Below are positions 5,063 to 5,205 of a stretch of 5,205 bases of DNA, in pieces. Each line of letters begins with the position of its first letter. Positions within the stretch are counted from its first letter, which is position 1. This DNA comes from Acidimicrobiia bacterium (GTDB taxonomy: Bacteria; Actinomycetota; Acidimicrobiia; Spongiisociales; JAENVV01). A program made the translations under genes and the position numbers. Location: assembly GCA_020352575.1 (NCBI GenBank), contig CP070681.1:204669-209873 (forward strand). The letters are read 5' to 3'. The notes below the pieces were generated by a model, which was not told where the DNA came from, ran no database searches, and saw nothing but the letters and a program-made list of their open reading frames with translations.

Positions 5063-5205
5063 TCAGTCCTGCAACCGACTGTAGGCGGCGGGTGGGTGGC
5101 GGCGGTCCGTGAGGAAGATGCCCGAGCGGGGCTTGGGGGCGAAGAACGTCGACTTGGGCGGCACCACACCACCACGATCGGCAACTGCGAAGAGATCAGC
5201 CGGAG
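5063..5205 (-). CDS. C-terminus of a DUF1015-like protein, truncated by the window edge
   Basis: Only the last 46 whole codons are inside the window; the frame is open from 5203 down to the TGA at 5065-5063, and the start lies beyond the right edge. The reading contains LFAVADRGGVVPPKST, followed by FFAPKPRSGIFLTD. This matches the characteristic end of DUF1015 proteins as I remember it (VADAG-x-PxKST-x-F-x-PK-x-x-SGL); the match is from memory, not a search. DUF1015 proteins are about 400 residues long, soluble and uncharacterised. The tail after the motif (RRHPPAAYSRLQD) is not conserved. With a 10-base gap to the FAH gene and its Shine-Dalgarno in that gap, the two probably form an operon. 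Confidence 0.75.
   Translation of the reverse strand, partial: PADLFAVADRGGVVPPKSTFFAPKPRSGIFLTDRRHPPAAYSRLQD

Noticed and set aside
4105..5112. 335-codon plus-strand frame opposite the FAH gene
   Set aside because: Antisense to a gene with all FAH-family motifs; composition is charged and Arg/Asp/Val-rich with no family features.
5053..5184. N-terminal extension of the FAH frame
   Set aside because: Ser/Pro/Arg-rich with no family similarity; it overlaps the DUF1015-like C-terminus in another frame and ignores the strong ribosome binding site before 5052.

Overview
The window is GC-rich, gene-dense bacterial DNA with very short intergenic gaps, GTG start codons next to ATG, and TANNNT-type -10 boxes. 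This suits a high-GC actinobacterium. The protein set (an SDR, a carboxymuconolactone-decarboxylase-like protein, a LVIVD propeller, an FAH-family enzyme and a DUF1015-like protein) would fit an Acidimicrobiia-type heterotroph, but the class assignment is a guess. No rRNA, tRNA, mobile element, CRISPR array or phage gene was seen.

Layout, left to right. Positions 1-750 (+) hold a short-chain dehydrogenase/reductase that lacks only the extreme N-terminus, cut by the window edge. It converges on a three-gene minus-strand operon, read from right to left. The first gene is a carboxymuconolactone decarboxylase/AhpD-like protein (2365-2955). The second is a LVIVD-repeat beta-propeller (1208-2365), joined to the first by a one-base TGATG overlap. 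The third is a small cupin (758-1165). A promoter-like sequence for this operon lies in an 85-bp divergent spacer (2956-3040). From the other side of that spacer an MFS transporter (3041-4234, +) is read. It ends tail-to-tail with a fumarylacetoacetate-hydrolase-family gene (4231-5052, -), and the two stop codons share the palindrome CTAG. Ten bases upstream of the FAH gene is the stop codon of another minus-strand gene that runs off the right edge (5063-5205). Its visible 46 residues look like the C-terminus of a DUF1015 protein.

How the genes may work together: SDR, FAH-family hydrolase/isomerase, carboxymuconolactone-decarboxylase-like protein, cupin and MFS transporter are enzyme classes common in catabolism of small organic acids, aromatics or lactones. 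No substrate can be read from the sequence. The least understood part is the CMD-like/LVIVD/cupin operon. The propeller has a complete seven-fold repeat and a histidine at the equivalent inner-strand position of five consecutive blades, which suggests a metal or redox site. The CMD-like protein keeps the CxxC pair but lacks the usual histidine of AhpD-type enzymes. There is no gene-free stretch longer than 300 bases.
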